Below are positions 41,335-50,342 of a DNA stretch of 64,000 bases, piece by piece. The stretch covers positions 62,001 through 126,000 of the forward strand of contig NZ_PPXC01000007.1 of the NCBI RefSeq assembly GCF_002909445.1. The letters are read 5' to 3'. A model generated the notes under the pieces. It worked only from the letters and a program-made list of their open reading frames with translations. It searched no databases and was not told the origin of the DNA. Source of the stretch: Arthrobacter glacialis (GTDB lineage Bacteria; Actinomycetota; Actinomycetes; Actinomycetales; Micrococcaceae). The stretch's first letter is position 1; each line of letters opens with the position of its first letter. Position numbers and translations under genes: made by a program.

Positions 41335-42075
41335 CTACTTGAACGAGTCCGCTCCGCCAACGTATTCAGTGTGTCCGGTGGGAACATCGGCAGTTGCCAT
41401 GGCGGCGATTTCGCCAGCAAATTCAGCCACGGAGTAAAGGCGGCCGGCTTCAGCGCGGCGGGCCTCGATGGCGCCCGGGTTGGCGCGGTCCAGCAGGGTT
41501 GCCGTCACGGTGCCTTCAATCATGTCCGCGGAAACCACCACCAAGGAGATATCCTCGGCGGCCAGGTTGGGGATCAAGGCACGGAGGGCGTCCTCGCCGG
41601 CACGCTTGCTCTTGGCCACAGGCAGGTATTCGGCCATGGTGGGCACTGTTTCGATGAAGTGCGCCTGGTGGCTGGTGACAAACACGACCCGGGATCCGGC
41701 CGGCATGACCGGCATGGCCGCGTTGAGCAGATTGACCTGGGCGTCACGGTTAAGCAGGAGGGCGTAGTTTTCAGCCATGCCGCTTTCCATGCCGCCAGAA
41801 GCGTTCAGGACCACCAAATCCAGGGAGCCAAAGTTCTCCAACGCGGCGCTGACCAACGCCTGCACGCCTTCCTGAGTGGTGAGGTCGGCACCCACGGCAA
41901 CTGCGCGGCCGCCAGCTTCAACGATCTGGGCAACAACCTTGTTTGCACGCGGCGCCTTCTGGCGGTAGTTCACTACAACTGCTGCACCCTCGGCAGCCAA
42001 GAACTTGGCAACGTCAGCACCCACCCCACGTGAGGATCCGGTGACAATGGCTGTTTTTCCGTCAAGCTTTCCCAT
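41335..42075 (-). CDS. SDR family oxidoreductase with atypical active site
   Basis: This 246-aa Rossmann protein starts MGKLDGKTAIVTGSSRGVGADVAKFLA (cofactor Gly motif TGSSRGVG) and has LVVLNASGGME in place of NNAG and VVFVTSHQAHF for the Ser strand. The YxxxK segment reads EYLPVAKSKRAGEDAL; aligned to ASKAA-type segments, the residue four before the conserved Lys is Val, so the catalytic Tyr is displaced or absent. I recall similar PVAKSKRAGEDAL proteins in other actinobacteria. AAGGA eight nt upstream supports the ATG at 42075. Confidence 0.88.
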   Translation of the reverse strand: MGKLDGKTAIVTGSSRGVGADVAKFLAAEGAAVVVNYRQKAPRANKVVAQIVEAGGRAVAVGADLTTQEGVQALVSAALENFGSLDLVVLNASGGMESGMAENYALLLNRDAQVNLLNAAMPVMPAGSRVVFVTSHQAHFIETVPTMAEYLPVAKSKRAGEDALRALIPNLAAEDISLVVVSADMIEGTVTATLLDRANPGAIEARRAEAGRLYSVAEFAGEIAAMATADVPTGHTEYVGGADSFK

Positions 42076-42108
42076 AAACATTTCCTTTAGGTTTAGCAAT
42101 AAATATTC

Positions 42109-42134
42109 AAAAAATGTGCGGTCAAACCCGCACA
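42109..42134 (-). terminator. Rho-independent terminator of fabG
   Basis: On the minus strand TGTGCGG (42134-42128) pairs with CCGCACA (42121-42115) across a six-nt loop, followed by TTTTTT. It lies about 86 nt after the fabG stop and just upstream of the next SDR gene. Confidence 0.85.
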
Positions 42135-42220
42135 AAAGACTCATGCAAGATCTTATCGGCGCAACCGGCTACTACCGAGTATGGCGCTTTGCATCCCGAG
42201 CAGGTGTTGAGTGGGCTGGT

Positions 42221-43054
<834 letters not shown>

Positions 43055-43136
43055 CTACGGTGAAAGCCGCGCAGGCACACAGTTTGCTTTTGGTTGTGCA
43101 CAGCTGCAGTGAGAGAATGGAAGGGTCCCTTGGAGT

Positions 43137-43604
43137 GTGATGAAAGAGCAATCAGCTACGCCGAAGTTCGGTGCTGGCCGGCGCAGCAAGTACCGTCATG
43201 GCGCGCCTGCCCGCGACGTTCCCGCCATTACCAATGCAGCCGTTGCGCATAGCGATGAAATGCATCAGCGCATGGTGAAATACGCCACAGCCATGGGTAT
43301 TCGGATGGTGTGTTTGGTGTCCATCTTCATTTTCGACGGCTGGTTCAAGCTGATTCCCGTCATCGGCGCAGTGATTCTTCCCTGGGTGGCTGTGGTGATT
43401 GCCAACGGTGGATCAGACATTGTCCACCAAGACACTGTTGACCTGTTGGATGAGGCGCCCATGTATGCCGTGGACGCCGGCGCTGAAGCCTCAGCGGATG
43501 AGGCAGCCGCCGAGGTGCTCACCGGGGAAATTGTTCCCGACGACGAGGCCGCCGCCGAATACGTCAACACCGAACCATTGGACGCGCAGGAGCACAAGAC
43601 GTGA
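43137..43604 (+). CDS. DUF3099 domain membrane protein
   Basis: This 155-aa protein has a basic N-terminus. The DUF3099 core follows (ITNAAVAHSDEMHQRMVKYATAMGIRMVCLVSIFIFDGWFKLIPVIGAVILPWVAVVIANGG, about 30-100) with two membrane helices, then an acidic Ala/Glu-rich C-terminus. Its function is unknown. The start is a GTG at 43137 or the adjacent ATG at 43140; GGAG at 43132-43135 is close to both. Its stop overlaps the next gene's GTG (GTGA). Confidence 0.85.
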   Translation: MMKEQSATPKFGAGRRSKYRHGAPARDVPAITNAAVAHSDEMHQRMVKYATAMGIRMVCLVSIFIFDGWFKLIPVIGAVILPWVAVVIANGGSDIVHQDTVDLLDEAPMYAVDAGAEASADEAAAEVLTGEIVPDDEAAAEYVNTEPLDAQEHKT

Positions 43605-43840
43605 ATATTTTTGATCTGCTGCCCGCCCAGGATGCACCCCAGGCAGCCATCTGTTCCCGCAAGGGCTGCCGCGAAGTGGCCACCATGCAACTCCTGTGGA
43701 ACAATCCCAAGATTCACACAGCCGACCGTCGTAAGATCTGGTTGGCTTGCCAAGACCACGTGGCCTGGCTGGAGGACTACCTTCAAAGCCGTTCCCTGTG
43801 GAAGGAAACTCTGCCAATGAGCCCTAAGGATTCCGCCTAG
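43601..43840 (+). CDS. Conserved small protein, function unknown
   Basis: This 79-aa protein has a pattern of Cys and His residues (ICSRKGCREVATMQLLWNNPKIH ... WLACQDHVAWLEDYL) that could form a small metal site. Similar proteins in Arthrobacter are sometimes labelled acetone carboxylase, a name that the sequence does not support. It is coupled to the DUF3099 gene by a GTGA overlap and followed after three nt by the SURF1 gene. Confidence 0.75.
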   Translation: MNIFDLLPAQDAPQAAICSRKGCREVATMQLLWNNPKIHTADRRKIWLACQDHVAWLEDYLQSRSLWKETLPMSPKDSA

Positions 43841-43843
43841 TTC

Positions 43844-44737
43844 ATGAAGACGTATAAATTTCTTTTCTCCAGCCGCTGGGTTGGCTACTTCGCCTTGGCA
43901 CTTGTTTTTGCCTTGGCCTGCGTGGCGTTGGGGAACTGGCAGATGAACCGCCGCAATGCGGTTGTTGAGAACATCACAAAGATTCAAAACAACTATTCCG
44001 GCGCCATTGTGGATTACGACGCCGTGGCCGGCAACTTTGAGGCGCTCGATCCAGCCAGGGAATGGACTCAGGTGCGCCTGAAGGGCACCTACCAAACAGC
44101 CGACCAGAGGGTGGTCCGCAACCGCCCGCTCAATGGCGCTCCCGGCTATGAAGTACTGGTTCCCTTAACGCTGGAGAATGGCGACATCGTCATCATTGAC
44201 CGTGGCTGGCTGCCCATTGGCTACACCCAACCCGGCCACCCCGACGTTGTCCCACAGCCTGAAAGCGGAGTCGTCACGGTGGTGGCACGACTAAAGCCCG
44301 CCGAGCCCAAACTGGACCGAAGCGCCCCCGCCGGTCAGCTGGCCTCGATTGAACTTAACGACTACGCAGCCCAACTCAGCTATCCCATCAAGACCGGCGC
44401 CTACGGCCAGCTCGCCACGGAATCACCAGCCGCCGCCAGCAACCCGGTGGCGTTTCCTGCTCCCTCGATCGATGAGGGATCGCATCTGAGCTATGCGCTG
44501 CAGTGGATAGCCTTCGGCGTTCTGGCCTTTGTCGGCTTTTGCTACGCTGCCAGAATGCAACGGCGCAACGACGAGTTCGACGCCCTTGAAGCGGAAGAGT
44601 CGGGCGTCCCCGTGGAGGAACTCTACGGGCGAGGCTCGGCGTTCCATCCACGCCAACTGCCCAAGAACAAAAAGCCGGGTTCACGGCCCACCGCAGAAGA
44701 GGCCGAAGACGCCCTGCTGGATTCCCAAGGCTTCTAA
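43844..44737 (+). CDS. SURF1 family protein (cytochrome c oxidase assembly)
   Basis: This 297-aa protein has the SURF1 layout of two membrane helices, one near the N-terminus (WVGYFALALVFALACVALGNWQMNRR) and one late (LSYALQWIAFGVLAFVGFCYAAR). Between them is a periplasmic domain carrying VRNRPLNGAPGYEVLVPLTL and VIIDRGWLPIG. The family helps insert heme a into cytochrome c oxidase. The C-terminal extension after the last helix is charged and cytosolic. ctaA, which makes heme A, lies elsewhere in this window. It is the third gene of the DUF3099 operon. Confidence 0.92.
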   Translation: MKTYKFLFSSRWVGYFALALVFALACVALGNWQMNRRNAVVENITKIQNNYSGAIVDYDAVAGNFEALDPAREWTQVRLKGTYQTADQRVVRNRPLNGAPGYEVLVPLTLENGDIVIIDRGWLPIGYTQPGHPDVVPQPESGVVTVVARLKPAEPKLDRSAPAGQLASIELNDYAAQLSYPIKTGAYGQLATESPAAASNPVAFPAPSIDEGSHLSYALQWIAFGVLAFVGFCYAARMQRRNDEFDALEAEESGVPVEELYGRGSAFHPRQLPKNKKPGSRPTAEEAEDALLDSQGF

Positions 44738-44787
44738 CAACCGCTCAAGCCGCTGAGCGACCCCATCACACCCTGTGATACTTGTCA

Positions 44788-44793
44788 TAGACT
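44788..44793 (+). promoter_or_regulatory. Probable -10 element of the leaderless YbaK gene
   Basis: TAGACT ends seven nt before the GTG at 44801, with no ribosome binding site. Confidence 0.45.
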
Positions 44794-44800
44794 GTCAGGC

Positions 44801-45292
44801 GTGAACACTGAGACAAACACAGAGAACCGCAACCCCGTTGTTGAGAACGTGCGCGCAGCCCTGGCCGCGGCAGGGCTTGCCGACACAGTCATCGTGGTGC
44901 CGGATTCCGTTGCCACCGCTGCCGCCGCCGCCGCCGTCCTGGGCTGCGATGTGGGAGCCATTGCCAACAGCCTGATCTTTGAGTGCGACGGCGCTCCCCT
45001 GCTGATTCTTGCCAGCGGAGCCGCCAAGGTGGACGTCAAATTGGTGGCCCGTGAGCACGGCTTGGCCAAGATCAGCCGGGCCACGGCCGACTTTGTTCTG
45101 GAACATGCGGGCCAGCCGGTAGGCGGCGTGGCACCGCTGGGCCACCCCTGCCCAATCCGCACCTTTTTGGACACCTCATTGGCACAGTACCCCGTGCTGT
45201 GGGCGGGGGCAGGAAGCCACCAGGCCATGCTGTCCATCAGCTACGAACAGCTCCTGGCAACCACCACCGCAACAGAAACTGCCGTGCGCTGA
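44801..45292 (+). CDS. YbaK/EbsC family aminoacyl-tRNA deacylase
   Basis: This 163-aa YbaK/ProX-fold protein reads DSVATAAAAAAVLGCDVGAIANSLIFECDGAPLLILASGAAKVD, with the conserved Lys in the SGAAKVD strand, and VGGVAPLGHP (GGxxPxGH). Family members hydrolyse mischarged tRNAs such as Cys- or Ala-tRNAPro in trans. The start is GTG with a promoter-like hexamer upstream. The last codons and stop form the left arm of a perfect terminator hairpin shared with the converging ABC-F gene. Confidence 0.9.
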   Translation: MNTETNTENRNPVVENVRAALAAAGLADTVIVVPDSVATAAAAAAVLGCDVGAIANSLIFECDGAPLLILASGAAKVDVKLVAREHGLAKISRATADFVLEHAGQPVGGVAPLGHPCPIRTFLDTSLAQYPVLWAGAGSHQAMLSISYEQLLATTTATETAVR

Positions 45293-45316
45293 AGTCAGCG
45301 CACGGCAGTTTCTGTT
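45271..45316. terminator. Perfect 21-bp bidirectional terminator overlapping the YbaK stop
   Basis: Arms 45271-45291 and 45296-45316 are exact reverse complements with an AAGT loop. The left arm encodes the last residues of YbaK. It sits between two convergent genes. Confidence 0.9.
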
Positions 45317-45337
45317 GGTTTGGGCAGCAGTTGGGGA

Positions 45338-46936
45338 CTAGGCCAGCGTGATGAGGTCCAGGTACTCCGGGTTCCACAGGTCTTCGTCGCCGTCGGGCAA
45401 CAGAACCACACGCTCGGGGTCAAGGGCCGCAACTGCTCCCTCATCGTGACTGACCAAGACAACGGCGCCTGTGTAGTTCTTCAAGGCCCCCAGGATTTCC
45501 GCACGGCTGGCAGGGTCCAGGTTGTTGGTGGGCTCATCGAGCAGCAGCACGTTGGCGCTGGAGGCCACGATGGTGGCCAGAGCCAGACGCGTCTTTTCAC
45601 CACCGGAGAGAACGCCTGCAGGCTTGTTGACGTCGTCGCCGGAGAACAGGAATGAACCCAAAATGCCGCGAACCTCGGCGTCGTTCATGGTGCCTGCAGC
45701 CGAGCGCATATTCTCAAGCACCGTGCGGTTCACATCAAGGGTGTCGTGCTCCTGGGCGTAGTAGCCAACCTTGAGCCCGTGGCCGGGAATGATCTCACCC
45801 GTGTCCGGCTTTGAAACACCTGCCAGCATGCGCAACAGCGTGGTCTTGCCGGCACCGTTGAGGCCCAGGATGACCACCTTGGATCCACGGTCAATGGCAA
45901 GGCTGACGTCCGTGAAAATCTCCAAGGAGCCGTAGGACTTACTCAGTCCTTCCGCCATCAGCGGGGTCTTGCCACAGGGCGAGGGATCCGGGAAGCGCAG
46001 CGCTGCAACCTTGTCGCTGGCGCGTACTTCTTCCAGACCGGCCAACAGCCGTTCGGCCCGCTTGGCCATGTTCTGGGCGGCAACGGCCTTGGTGGCCTTG
46101 GCGCGCATCTTGTTGGCCTGTTCCATGAGGACGCCGGCCTTCTTTTCAGCGTTGGCGCGTTCACGACGTCGGGCACGCTCATCGGTTTCACGCTGGGCCA
46201 GGTACTTCTTCCAGCCCAAGTTGTACTGGTCAATCGTGGCGCGGTTGGCGTCCAGGTGGTAGACCTTGTTCACCGTGGCTTCGAGCAGCTCGGTGTCGTG
46301 GCTGATCACAATCAAGCCACCATTGTGGCTCTTGAGGAAGTCCCTGAGCCAGGCGATGGAGTCGGCGTCCAAGTGGTTGGTGGGCTCATCAAGGAGCATT
46401 GTCTGCGCACCGGAGAACAAAATGCGTGCCAGCTCAACACGGCGGCGCTGACCACCGGAAAGGGTCTTCAAAGGCTGGTTCAGAATGCGCTCAGGCAAGG
46501 CAAGGTTCGAGGAAATGGCAGCTGCCTCGGCCTCTGCGGCATAACCGCCAGCAGCCAGGAATTCCGCCTCGAGGCGGTCGTAGCGGCGCATCGCCTTGTC
46601 GCGGATGGCGTCGTCGTCGCTGGCCATGTCATTCTCTGCCTTGCGCAGCTTGGTGATGACTTTGTCCATGTCGCGCGCGGCAAGAATGCGGTCCTTGGCC
46701 AGCTGCTCCATGTCAGGGGTGCGCGGATCCTGCGGCAGGTAGCCGATCTCACCCGTGCGGGTGACCTTGCCGCCTGCGGGGAGTCCTTCACCGGCCAAAA
46801 CACGTGTCAGGGTGGTCTTGCCGGCGCCGTTGCGGCCCACAAGTCCGATCTTGTCACCGTTGTCGATGCGGAATGATACTTCGTCCATGAGCAGGCGCGC
46901 TCCAGCACGTAACTCAAGGTCTTGGACCGATATCAA
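45338..46936 (-). CDS. ABC-F family ATP-binding protein
   Basis: This 532-aa protein has two ABC ATPase domains and no membrane region. Walker A motifs are GRNGAGKTT (about residue 35) and GLNGAGKTT (about 349), signatures are LSGGQRRRVELARIL and LSGGEKTRLALATIV, and Walker B motifs are MLLDEPTNHLD and LLLDEPTNNLD. The inter-domain linker is highly charged (RETDERARRRERANAEKKAG, about 250-270). ABC-F proteins act at the ribosome E site in translation or antibiotic protection. The start is TTG with AAAGG upstream. It is divergent from bioY. Confidence 0.93.
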   Translation of the reverse strand: MISVQDLELRAGARLLMDEVSFRIDNGDKIGLVGRNGAGKTTLTRVLAGEGLPAGGKVTRTGEIGYLPQDPRTPDMEQLAKDRILAARDMDKVITKLRKAENDMASDDDAIRDKAMRRYDRLEAEFLAAGGYAAEAEAAAISSNLALPERILNQPLKTLSGGQRRRVELARILFSGAQTMLLDEPTNHLDADSIAWLRDFLKSHNGGLIVISHDTELLEATVNKVYHLDANRATIDQYNLGWKKYLAQRETDERARRRERANAEKKAGVLMEQANKMRAKATKAVAAQNMAKRAERLLAGLEEVRASDKVAALRFPDPSPCGKTPLMAEGLSKSYGSLEIFTDVSLAIDRGSKVVILGLNGAGKTTLLRMLAGVSKPDTGEIIPGHGLKVGYYAQEHDTLDVNRTVLENMRSAAGTMNDAEVRGILGSFLFSGDDVNKPAGVLSGGEKTRLALATIVASSANVLLLDEPTNNLDPASRAEILGALKNYTGAVVLVSHDEGAVAALDPERVVLLPDGDEDLWNPEYLDLITLA

Positions 46937-47086
46937 CGTAGTAACCTTTCACGTAAGCGGGTATGTGCCGCGAAACGAATCCTGAGCCCCTGCGGGCTAG
47001 ACGAGCGTTGCACAACCTGTCCAGTCTAACGAGGTTCCCGGGCCACCAAGTCCTGCGCCCGGAGAAATTTACTGAAAGTTGCACTA

Positions 47087-47737
47087 ATGACTTCATCACA
47101 GTCGATGAAAGAGACGTTGGGTACATCCGGCGGGCAGCCCGGCGGATCGCCCTCGCGCCATAGTCTATACTCACGGCGGAAACGCTGGAGTGCCATGGAC
47201 CTGTCACTCATTGCCGTTTTTGCTGCTCTGCTGGCTGCTTCCATTGCCGTTCCCGGAGTGAATGTTGGCCCCCTCGGTGTGGCCATCACCCTCCAAACGC
47301 TTGTTGTCAGCTTGTGCGGACTGGTCCTTGGTTTCGGCCGTGGCACTGCGGCTGTGGGCCTTTACATTCTGCTGGGCCTCATTGGACTGCCCATTTTTAG
47401 CGGCTTCCGCGCCGGTCCGGCCGTGTTGGCCAGCCCCTCCGCCGGCTACATCATCGGCTTCATCTTCGGTGTTGCCGTGGTGGGCCTGCTCGCCACCTGG
47501 GCGCTCCGGCGCCGCTGGCGTGCAGCCGCATTGTTTGCGGCCGCCATGGCTGGCACAGTGGTCATTCATGCCAGCGGAATTGTGGGCTTTGTCATCAAGG
47601 GCATGAGCCTGCCCACAGCCATTGCGGCCGACGCCATTTACCTTCCCGGAGACATCATCAAGAACGTCTTGGCTGTGGTGATTGCCCTGAGCCTGCACAA
47701 GGCCTTCCCCGATCTTTTGGTGCGACGCCGCAAGTGA
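47087..47737 (+). CDS. bioY: Biotin ECF transporter substrate-binding component BioY
   Basis: BioY is the S component of the biotin ECF transporter. The protein has six hydrophobic segments and the family blocks LSLIAVFAALLAASIAVPGVNVGPLGVAITLQTL, GLYILLGLIGLPIFSGFRAGPAVLASPSAGYIIGF and YLPGDIIKNVLAVVIA. The N-terminus is uncertain. ATG at 47087 gives 216 aa and keeps the conserved RRKRWSA(x)DL lead-in, while ATG at 47195 has a better GGAG but would begin at the first helix. Its stop overlaps the GTG of bioM, giving a complete bioYMN operon. Confidence 0.92.
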   Translation: MTSSQSMKETLGTSGGQPGGSPSRHSLYSRRKRWSAMDLSLIAVFAALLAASIAVPGVNVGPLGVAITLQTLVVSLCGLVLGFGRGTAAVGLYILLGLIGLPIFSGFRAGPAVLASPSAGYIIGFIFGVAVVGLLATWALRRRWRAAALFAAAMAGTVVIHASGIVGFVIKGMSLPTAIAADAIYLPGDIIKNVLAVVIALSLHKAFPDLLVRRRK

Positions 47738-48453
47738 GCCCCGCCCCGAGCTGCAGAATTGAACTGGCCCAGGCCAGTGTCAGCATTCCCCCCAGCGATC
47801 CCCGCATCAAAGAGTCAAAAACCATTCTGGCTCCACTGTCCCTGACCCTGACCCAGCAGCGCATTGCCGTGATTGGGGCCAACGGCTCAGGAAAATCAAC
47901 GTTTTTGCGGCTCATCAATGGCCTCGTCCTGCCCACCACGGGCACGGTTGAGGTCAACGGCCGCAGTACCCACCGCGAGGCTGCTGCCGTGCGGCGTAGC
48001 GTTGGCTTTGTCTTCACGGACCCACTCTCGCAATTGGTGATGCCCACACCGCAGGAAGACATTGAGCTGTCCCTGCGCCGGGCGAAGCTGAGTAAGAAGG
48101 AACGCCGGGAGCAGGCCCTGGCCATCCTGCACGAATACCGTCTGGAGCATCTGGCCCAGAGCAGCATTTACGAACTCTCCGGCGGCGAACGGCAACTCAC
48201 AGCGCTGGCCACGGTATTGGCGGTGGTCCCGGACATTCTGGTGCTCGATGAGCCCTCCACCCTCCTGGACCTGCGCAACACCAGGTTGTTGATGGAACGC
48301 TTGGCAGCACTGCCCCAACAGATCATTCTCTCCACCCACGATCTGGCGCTGGCTGCCACTTTTGAGCGGGTCCTGGTCATGGATCAGGGTGCCCTGGTGT
48401 TCGACGGCGACCCCCACCAGGGCGTTGCCGCGTACCGGGAGCTGGCAGGCTAG
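47734..48453 (+). CDS. bioM: Biotin ECF transporter ATPase BioM
   Basis: This 239-aa EcfA-type ATPase has Walker A GANGSGKST (about residue 49), the Q-loop region FVFTDPLSQLVMPT, the signature ELSGGERQLTALATVL, Walker B ILVLDEPSTLLD and the switch His in LSTHDLALA. It energises biotin uptake with BioY and BioN. The GTG overlaps the bioY stop (GTGA), and its TAG stop shares a base with the bioN GTG, so all three are translationally coupled. Confidence 0.93.
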   Translation: MSPAPSCRIELAQASVSIPPSDPRIKESKTILAPLSLTLTQQRIAVIGANGSGKSTFLRLINGLVLPTTGTVEVNGRSTHREAAAVRRSVGFVFTDPLSQLVMPTPQEDIELSLRRAKLSKKERREQALAILHEYRLEHLAQSSIYELSGGERQLTALATVLAVVPDILVLDEPSTLLDLRNTRLLMERLAALPQQIILSTHDLALAATFERVLVMDQGALVFDGDPHQGVAAYRELAG

Positions 48454-49112
48454 TGCGCGGCCACGCCCACTTGGTGGCCGGCTACGTTCCGGGCTCCTCT
48501 CCCCTGCACCGCATGCGGCTGGGGCTTAAGGCAACCCTGCTGTTTGCCGTGGCAGTGCTCGCCCTGGGATCGCCCATCATCTCAACCCGGGTGGGGGCAG
48601 TGGTGACAACCCTGACCCTGTTGGCGGTGATGGTGGCCCACTTTGTGGCCGGGCTGGGTTGGCATCGGATGTGGCGCGCCATCCGGCTCATGCTGATCTT
48701 CCTGATCCTGATTGCCGGGTACCAGTGGTGGCAGCACGGCCCGTGGGTGGCCTGGCAGGTCATGGCGGCCATCGTGGCGACCGTGCTGGCGTCAAATGTG
48801 CTCACCTCCACAACACCCGTGGATGAACTCCTGGACGGCCTGGCCGCAGTGGTCAAGCCGCTGGAACGGTTCGGGGCCGATCCGGAGCGTTTCTCTCTCA
48901 CAGTGGCTCTGATGTTGCGGAGCATTCCGTTTGTCATTGGAGCCTTTGGCGATGTGCGCGACGCCGCCCGCGCCCGCGGCTTGGAACGCAACCTCTTGGC
49001 CCGCTCGCTGCCCGTGGTGATTGCCACCGTGGGCTATGCCCGCGCCACGGGGGAAGCCTTGGCCGCCCGTGGTTTGGGTGATCCCGAGGACGACGACGCG
49101 TCCCGGCCCTGA
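48453..49112 (+). CDS. bioN: Biotin ECF transporter transmembrane component BioN (EcfT)
   Basis: This 219-aa EcfT protein has four to five membrane helices and a cytosolic coupling region with two Ala-Arg-Gly-type motifs near the C-terminus (DAARARGLERN at about residue 170 and ALAARGLGDP at about 205), which dock on the ATPase. It completes the BioMNY transporter. The GTG start overlaps the last base of the bioM stop. Confidence 0.93.
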   Translation: MRGHAHLVAGYVPGSSPLHRMRLGLKATLLFAVAVLALGSPIISTRVGAVVTTLTLLAVMVAHFVAGLGWHRMWRAIRLMLIFLILIAGYQWWQHGPWVAWQVMAAIVATVLASNVLTSTTPVDELLDGLAAVVKPLERFGADPERFSLTVALMLRSIPFVIGAFGDVRDAARARGLERNLLARSLPVVIATVGYARATGEALAARGLGDPEDDDASRP

Positions 49113-49148
49113 AGGTCAGTCATGGGACCGCCGGCACCAAGCATGCGG

Positions 49149-50342
49149 CTACAGTTTTACCCACTGGAATTGCGCTGAAATGCCCATCCCGCCTGCCATG
49201 CTGATCATGGCCACGGCAGTCCTGCCCGGCTCATCATTTCGGCGCGCCTGGGCCAGCAGCCTCGTCACCGACACGGCCCCCGAGGCACCGTACGGGTGCC
49301 CCAAAGCCAGCGCCCCGCCGTCGTGGTTGAAGAGTTGCGGGTCAAGGCCCAAAAGGTCGGCAACGGCCAGGACCTGGGCTGCGAAAGCCTCGTTGAACTC
49401 GATCAGGCTGGTGCCCAGTGCGGCGGAACTCAGACCCGTGCGCGCCATGAGTTCCCTGGTGGAGTGGGCGGCCCCCACGCCCAGCAGGTTCGGATCATTG
49501 CCCGTCACGGCACTGTCACGGAACAGCAGTCCAGCGGCGCCCATGCGCCGGGCCTTGGCCAGCGACGTCACCACCACAACAGCCGCGCCGTCACTGTCGG
49601 GGCAGGAATTGCCGGCAGTCACCGTTCCTCCAGGCACAAAGACTGGCGGGAATCTGGCCATCAGCGCAGCGTTGAGATTGTGGCGGGGCCCTTGATCTGC
49701 TGCCAGTGACTCAAACGGCACCAGTTCCTGAGCGAAGCGCCCTTGCGCGGTGGCGGCCACGGCACGCCGGTGACTTTCCAGGGCGTACGCGTCCTGGCGG
49801 CTCCGGCTGATGGCATAGTGCGTGGCCACGTTCTCTGCCGCCACACCGGCATCGGGGTCGCCCAGTTCTAACGGGGAAAACTGCACCCGCCGATAAAACT
49901 CCAGGGTGCCGTCGGGATGGCGATGCGCGCGGGCGGGGGCAGTGCTGATGCTCTCCACTCCCCCCGCCACATACAGCTCACCGGCGCCGGCCTGAACCAG
50001 TCGGCAGGCCAGTACTATCGCCTCAAGCCCCGAGCCGCACTGCCGGTCCACCGTGAGGCCCGGTACGTGGTGCGGCAGGCCGGCGCTCAAGGCAGCCAGC
50101 CTGGCCATGTTCCCGCCGCCGCCCGTGGCATTGCCCAGGATGACGTCATTGATGTCCTGCGGAAGCACGTCATTGTCAGCCACCAGGGGTTTGATCACCG
50201 CAGCGGCAAGGTCGTGCGCCCTGATGTGCTTGTAGGCCCCGCTGGCTTTGGCGTTGGGCAGGCGCTTGGCGGCAACAATGACAGCGGTGGTCCGCGCGGC
50301 GTGGCCGGTCACCTGGGCCAGATCAGTGGAGTCGTTGTGCAC
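49149..50342 (-). CDS. Thiolase family protein with Ser at the acid/base Cys position
   Basis: This 397-aa thiolase fold has the nucleophilic Cys in TVDRQCGSGLEAIVLA (about residue 90), FNEAFAAQ, and the His loop ALGHPYGASGA. At the position of the second catalytic Cys (normally CxGGGxG) it reads MISMAGGMGIS, so Ser replaces Cys. It may therefore be a poor degradative thiolase or a condensing or altered-specificity enzyme. The start is taken as GTG at 50342, behind AAGGGG with good spacing; an ATG at 50357 is possible. Either start lies inside the 3' end of the upstream acyl-ligase gene, so the two are translationally coupled. Confidence 0.88.
   Translation of the reverse strand: MHNDSTDLAQVTGHAARTTAVIVAAKRLPNAKASGAYKHIRAHDLAAAVIKPLVADNDVLPQDINDVILGNATGGGGNMARLAALSAGLPHHVPGLTVDRQCGSGLEAIVLACRLVQAGAGELYVAGGVESISTAPARAHRHPDGTLEFYRRVQFSPLELGDPDAGVAAENVATHYAISRSRQDAYALESHRRAVAATAQGRFAQELVPFESLAADQGPRHNLNAALMARFPPVFVPGGTVTAGNSCPDSDGAAVVVVTSLAKARRMGAAGLLFRDSAVTGNDPNLLGVGAAHSTRELMARTGLSSAALGTSLIEFNEAFAAQVLAVADLLGLDPQLFNHDGGALALGHPYGASGAVSVTRLLAQARRNDEPGRTAVAMISMAGGMGISAQFQWVKL

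Noticed and set aside
47195-47737. ATG at 47195 as the bioY start
   Set aside because: It has a nicer GGAG, but the upstream codons encode the RRKRWSA-DL lead-in that I recognise in relatives, so the longer form is preferred, though not certain.
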